Assembly: GCA_016789295.1 (NCBI GenBank)
Contig: JAEUQL010000041.1
Span: forward strand, 1-14,000
DNA: 14,000 nucleotides
Reading direction: 5' to 3'
Origin: Blastocatellia bacterium
GTDB lineage: Bacteria; Acidobacteriota; Blastocatellia; Chloracidobacteriales; JADJPF01
Below, one piece after another: positions 12,281-14,000 of the stretch (its first letter is position 1; each line of letters begins with the position of its first letter). The position numbers and the translations under genes were made by a program. The notes under the pieces are model-generated. The model made no database searches. It saw nothing but the letters and a program-made list of their open reading frames with translations, and was not told the DNA's origin.

Positions 12281-13495
12281 ATGAAAGACAGACTAGGAAA
12301 AAATATCAGTAATCTAGACACTGGCAGTGTTGAGAATTTGCCTTCTTCAGTAAAGAAAGACCTTAGAGCTACTAAAATCCAGACCGCCCCTATCTCCTCG
12401 TTCAACCAAGGACAAGGTAGAACAGGTGAGATGGGAAACAAGACACAAGAGATCTTTAGTGAACTTGATAGACCTGAAGACAACAGAACAGGTGATCTCT
12501 ACGCAAAGACTACAAGCGACCTCGACCAGAAAGTTGGTGTACATCCAGCAGTAGAAGTTGCAGCACCTCCAATCCTACAGAGACCTCTTCAGCGAGAACC
12601 TGCAAGAGAGCCTGTTGTAGAGACTTTTCAGCCACCACGTGTTGAAGAGCCGAGATCACCTACTCCTCAGCCCGAAGTTTATGCACCTGCTCAACCGCAA
12701 CCAGTTGTAAATCCTGTTGTGGAGAAACGCGCTGTTTTGGAAAAGACAGCAGCCACAGAAGCAGTATCCATACCAGTTCAACCAAAATACTACGAATACC
12801 ACGAACCTCAACCTTCTCCAAAGCAAGAGCCGCCAAGCAACGAAAAGGCAAAGTTTGCATTTGGTAGCTTTGAGAGTTATGTTGAAGGAGGAGATATACA
12901 GAGTGAGCCAGATAGCCCAAGAAGTGCTATCCGCTCTGCAATGATCTACATAATTCCAGTGCTCATACTTCTTGCAACAGTTGCGCTACTTTTTATTTAC
13001 ATACCAAATCTGCGAAACAAGATTCCACCACGCATTGCAGCTTTGGTGGGAATCGAGATAGAAAATACTGAGCCTCAAGTATCTTTGGAAGAATACCGAC
13101 TTTCTACAGACAACACAGACAAGATGACAACTATTACTGGAATAGTTAAAAACCTAACTAAAGAACCCATCAAATCTTTGCAAGTAGAGATAACACTCTA
13201 CAAAAAAGAGGATGTTCGCATTACCGAAAAGAAACTTGTTGCCCTTGAGCCAGAGCAGCTTGGAGTAAACGAGGAAGGCAAGTATCTACTGAAAGTTCCT
13301 GCTGCAGACTATCAGCAAATGAAAGTCTCTGGAATTTTTGGTGAAGGCAAGAACCTAAAACTAAAAAGGCTTGGAATTGTCGATCCAGAAGAGATCAACA
13401 TCAACCAACTTCCTCCAAGAACTATTCAATTGAAACAACCAAAACCAAAAGTTAATCCAGACCAGATTTATGAAGAATCTATCACTTTTAAGTAG
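12281..13495 (+). CDS. Single-pass membrane protein: Pro-rich N-terminal part, FxLYD-like C-terminal domain
   Basis: 404 residues with three zones. Residues 1-215 are hydrophilic, probably disordered, with a strongly Pro/Glu/Val/Gln-rich stretch (90-185). Residues 220-241 are one hydrophobic transmembrane helix flanked by basic residues. Residues 268-375 form a beta-rich domain with TTITGIVKNLTKEPIKSLQVEITLYK, matching the pattern of FxLYD-type domains, immunoglobulin-like modules of unknown ligand found at bacterial surfaces. With no signal peptide and an internal helix, the Pro-rich zone is probably cytoplasmic and the FxLYD-like domain periplasmic; the topology is inferred. The ATG start has AAGG about 6 nt upstream. 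The design (long disordered cytosolic arm tied to a periplasmic domain) suits a scaffold or sensor, but no partner is evident. A hairpin follows the stop. Confidence 0.78.
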   Translation: MKDRLGKNISNLDTGSVENLPSSVKKDLRATKIQTAPISSFNQGQGRTGEMGNKTQEIFSELDRPEDNRTGDLYAKTTSDLDQKVGVHPAVEVAAPPILQRPLQREPAREPVVETFQPPRVEEPRSPTPQPEVYAPAQPQPVVNPVVEKRAVLEKTAATEAVSIPVQPKYYEYHEPQPSPKQEPPSNEKAKFAFGSFESYVEGGDIQSEPDSPRSAIRSAMIYIIPVLILLATVALLFIYIPNLRNKIPPRIAALVGIEIENTEPQVSLEEYRLSTDNTDKMTTITGIVKNLTKEPIKSLQVEITLYKKEDVRITEKKLVALEPEQLGVNEEGKYLLKVPAADYQQMKVSGIFGEGKNLKLKRLGIVDPEEININQLPPRTIQLKQPKPKVNPDQIYEESITFK

Positions 13496-13503
13496 TAGAA
13501 TGT

Positions 13504-13529
13504 GTTGGAGAGCCTATAGGCTCTTCAAC
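13504..13529. terminator. Hairpin filling the gap between convergent genes
   Basis: GTTGGAGAGCC (13504-13514) pairs with GGCTCTTCAAC (13519-13529) around a TATA loop, with one mismatch in 11. It starts 8 bp after the upstream stop and ends 1 bp before the WecG-like stop. Rightward, a TTCTTTTT stretch follows 8-10 bp later within the convergent gene; leftward there is no T-run. Likely a bidirectional 3'-end element. Confidence 0.55.
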
Positions 13530-13530
13530 G

Positions 13531-14000
13531 CTAAGGCTTCTTTTTCATAGCCTGTTTGATGACCAAAGAGATAAAGAGCAGATTTCCTACAAGGTATCTT
13601 TTCCAAAGCCTTGTTGGTTCCTTCAAAAAGCGATAAAGCCATTCTAAGCCTGCTTGCTGCATCCAGACAGGGGCACGCTTTGAAAAGCCAGCCACATGGT
13701 CAAAACTTCCACCAACACCTATTGCAAATGGTACTCGGAGCTTTTCCAAATTCCCAGCAATCCATTTTTCTTGTCTAGGAGAACCCATTGCTATGCAAAG
13801 TATGTCAGGACGTGCTGCCTTTATATCTCCTATTACCTCTTCATTCTGACCAAAATAGCCATCCCTATACCCTACTATTTTTATTTGTGAATACTGTTTT
13901 TGTAGTTTTTTTACAAGGGCTTCAACTACTTCGGGTTTGGCTCCAAGAAGATATATTTGATAACCTCGCTCTGTTGCCAACTGCATCAATTTTTCAAAAG
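13531..14000 (-). CDS. WecG/TagA/CpsF-family glycosyltransferase, C-terminal part
   Basis: Partial: the reading frame runs off the right edge, with FEK encoded between 13990 and 13998 ahead of the internal MQLATERGYQ. About 155 residues of an expected 240-260 are visible. GT26 family members transfer an N-acetyl-mannosamine-type or related sugar onto a lipid carrier in surface-polymer synthesis (enterobacterial common antigen, teichoic acid or exopolysaccharide, depending on the organism). The hallmark GSPRQEKWI, the segment GVGGSFDHVAGFSKRAPVWMQ, and the terminal LEWLYRFLKEPTRLWKRYL region are all present, so the C-terminus is intact. The N-terminal residues, including the catalytic aspartate region, lie outside the window. 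An in-frame TTG at 13989 is unlikely to be the real start. The substrate cannot be read from the sequence. Confidence 0.9.
   Translation of the reverse strand, partial: FEKLMQLATERGYQIYLLGAKPEVVEALVKKLQKQYSQIKIVGYRDGYFGQNEEVIGDIKAARPDILCIAMGSPRQEKWIAGNLEKLRVPFAIGVGGSFDHVAGFSKRAPVWMQQAGLEWLYRFLKEPTRLWKRYLVGNLLFISLVIKQAMKKKP

Noticed and set aside
1..14000. tRNA, rRNA, CRISPR arrays, insertion sequences, phage or defence genes
   Set aside because: No cloverleaf with T-loop consensus, no regularly spaced repeats, no transposase, integrase, nuclease or toxin-antitoxin motif was found by reading both strands.

Overview
The window looks like chromosomal DNA of a Gram-negative (diderm) bacterium with AT-leaning composition. 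It carries ADP-heptose synthesis genes, a heptosyltransferase-type GT9 enzyme, a periplasmic HtrA-type protease, an exported M48 metalloprotease, and two peptidoglycan enzymes. A PilZ protein with a cysteine-knuckle N-terminus, a proline-rich protein with an FxLYD-like domain, and an M48 protease ending in RPTLKR repeats remind me of Acidobacteriota, perhaps Blastocatellia. That assignment is a judgement from protein style only; no rRNA or marker phylogeny is available here.

Layout. 1-606: a minus-strand PilZ/zinc-knuckle gene with two hairpins beyond its stop. 607-1034: a 428-bp AT-rich divergent gap holding a terminator-like hairpin with a T-run (822-858) and an unusual set of interleaved inverted repeats (902-1000) next to the start of the following gene. 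1035-2201: an HtrA/Deg serine protease on the plus strand, separated from the convergent GH13 gene only by a strong hairpin. 2241-7707: one tightly packed minus-strand operon, read in the order heptose-7-phosphate kinase, heptose-1-phosphate adenylyltransferase, GT9 heptosyltransferase, isoprenylcysteine/phospholipid-type methyltransferase, DUF3108 exported protein, GH13 alpha-glucan enzyme. Its junctions are two ATGA overlaps, one 52-bp overlap and two gaps of about 10 bp. 7708-7932: divergent control region with direct repeats and a 21-bp palindrome. 7933-10059: M48 protease, two tandem hairpins, then rsmI on the plus strand. 10060-11504: minus-strand pair, lytic transglycosylase followed by a YafK/DpaA-type L,D-transpeptidase-fold protein. 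11715-13495: a small exported protein of unknown function and a single-pass membrane protein with a long proline-rich N-terminal part. 13531-14000: the C-terminal part of a WecG/TagA/CpsF glycosyltransferase running off the window.

Taken together this is an envelope-biogenesis and envelope-maintenance neighbourhood: LPS inner-core heptose, cell-wall remodelling, two envelope proteases, and a glycosyltransferase for a surface polymer. I see no phage, transposon, CRISPR, toxin-antitoxin or defence cassette, and no complete RNA gene that I can name. The most unusual non-coding signals are the interleaved inverted repeats before htrA, the palindrome before the M48 gene, and a recurring habit of placing one compact hairpin between, or inside, convergent gene ends. 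The least explained genetic content is the operon tail (methyltransferase, DUF3108, GH13) behind the heptose genes, and the two uncharacterised envelope proteins at 11715-13495.
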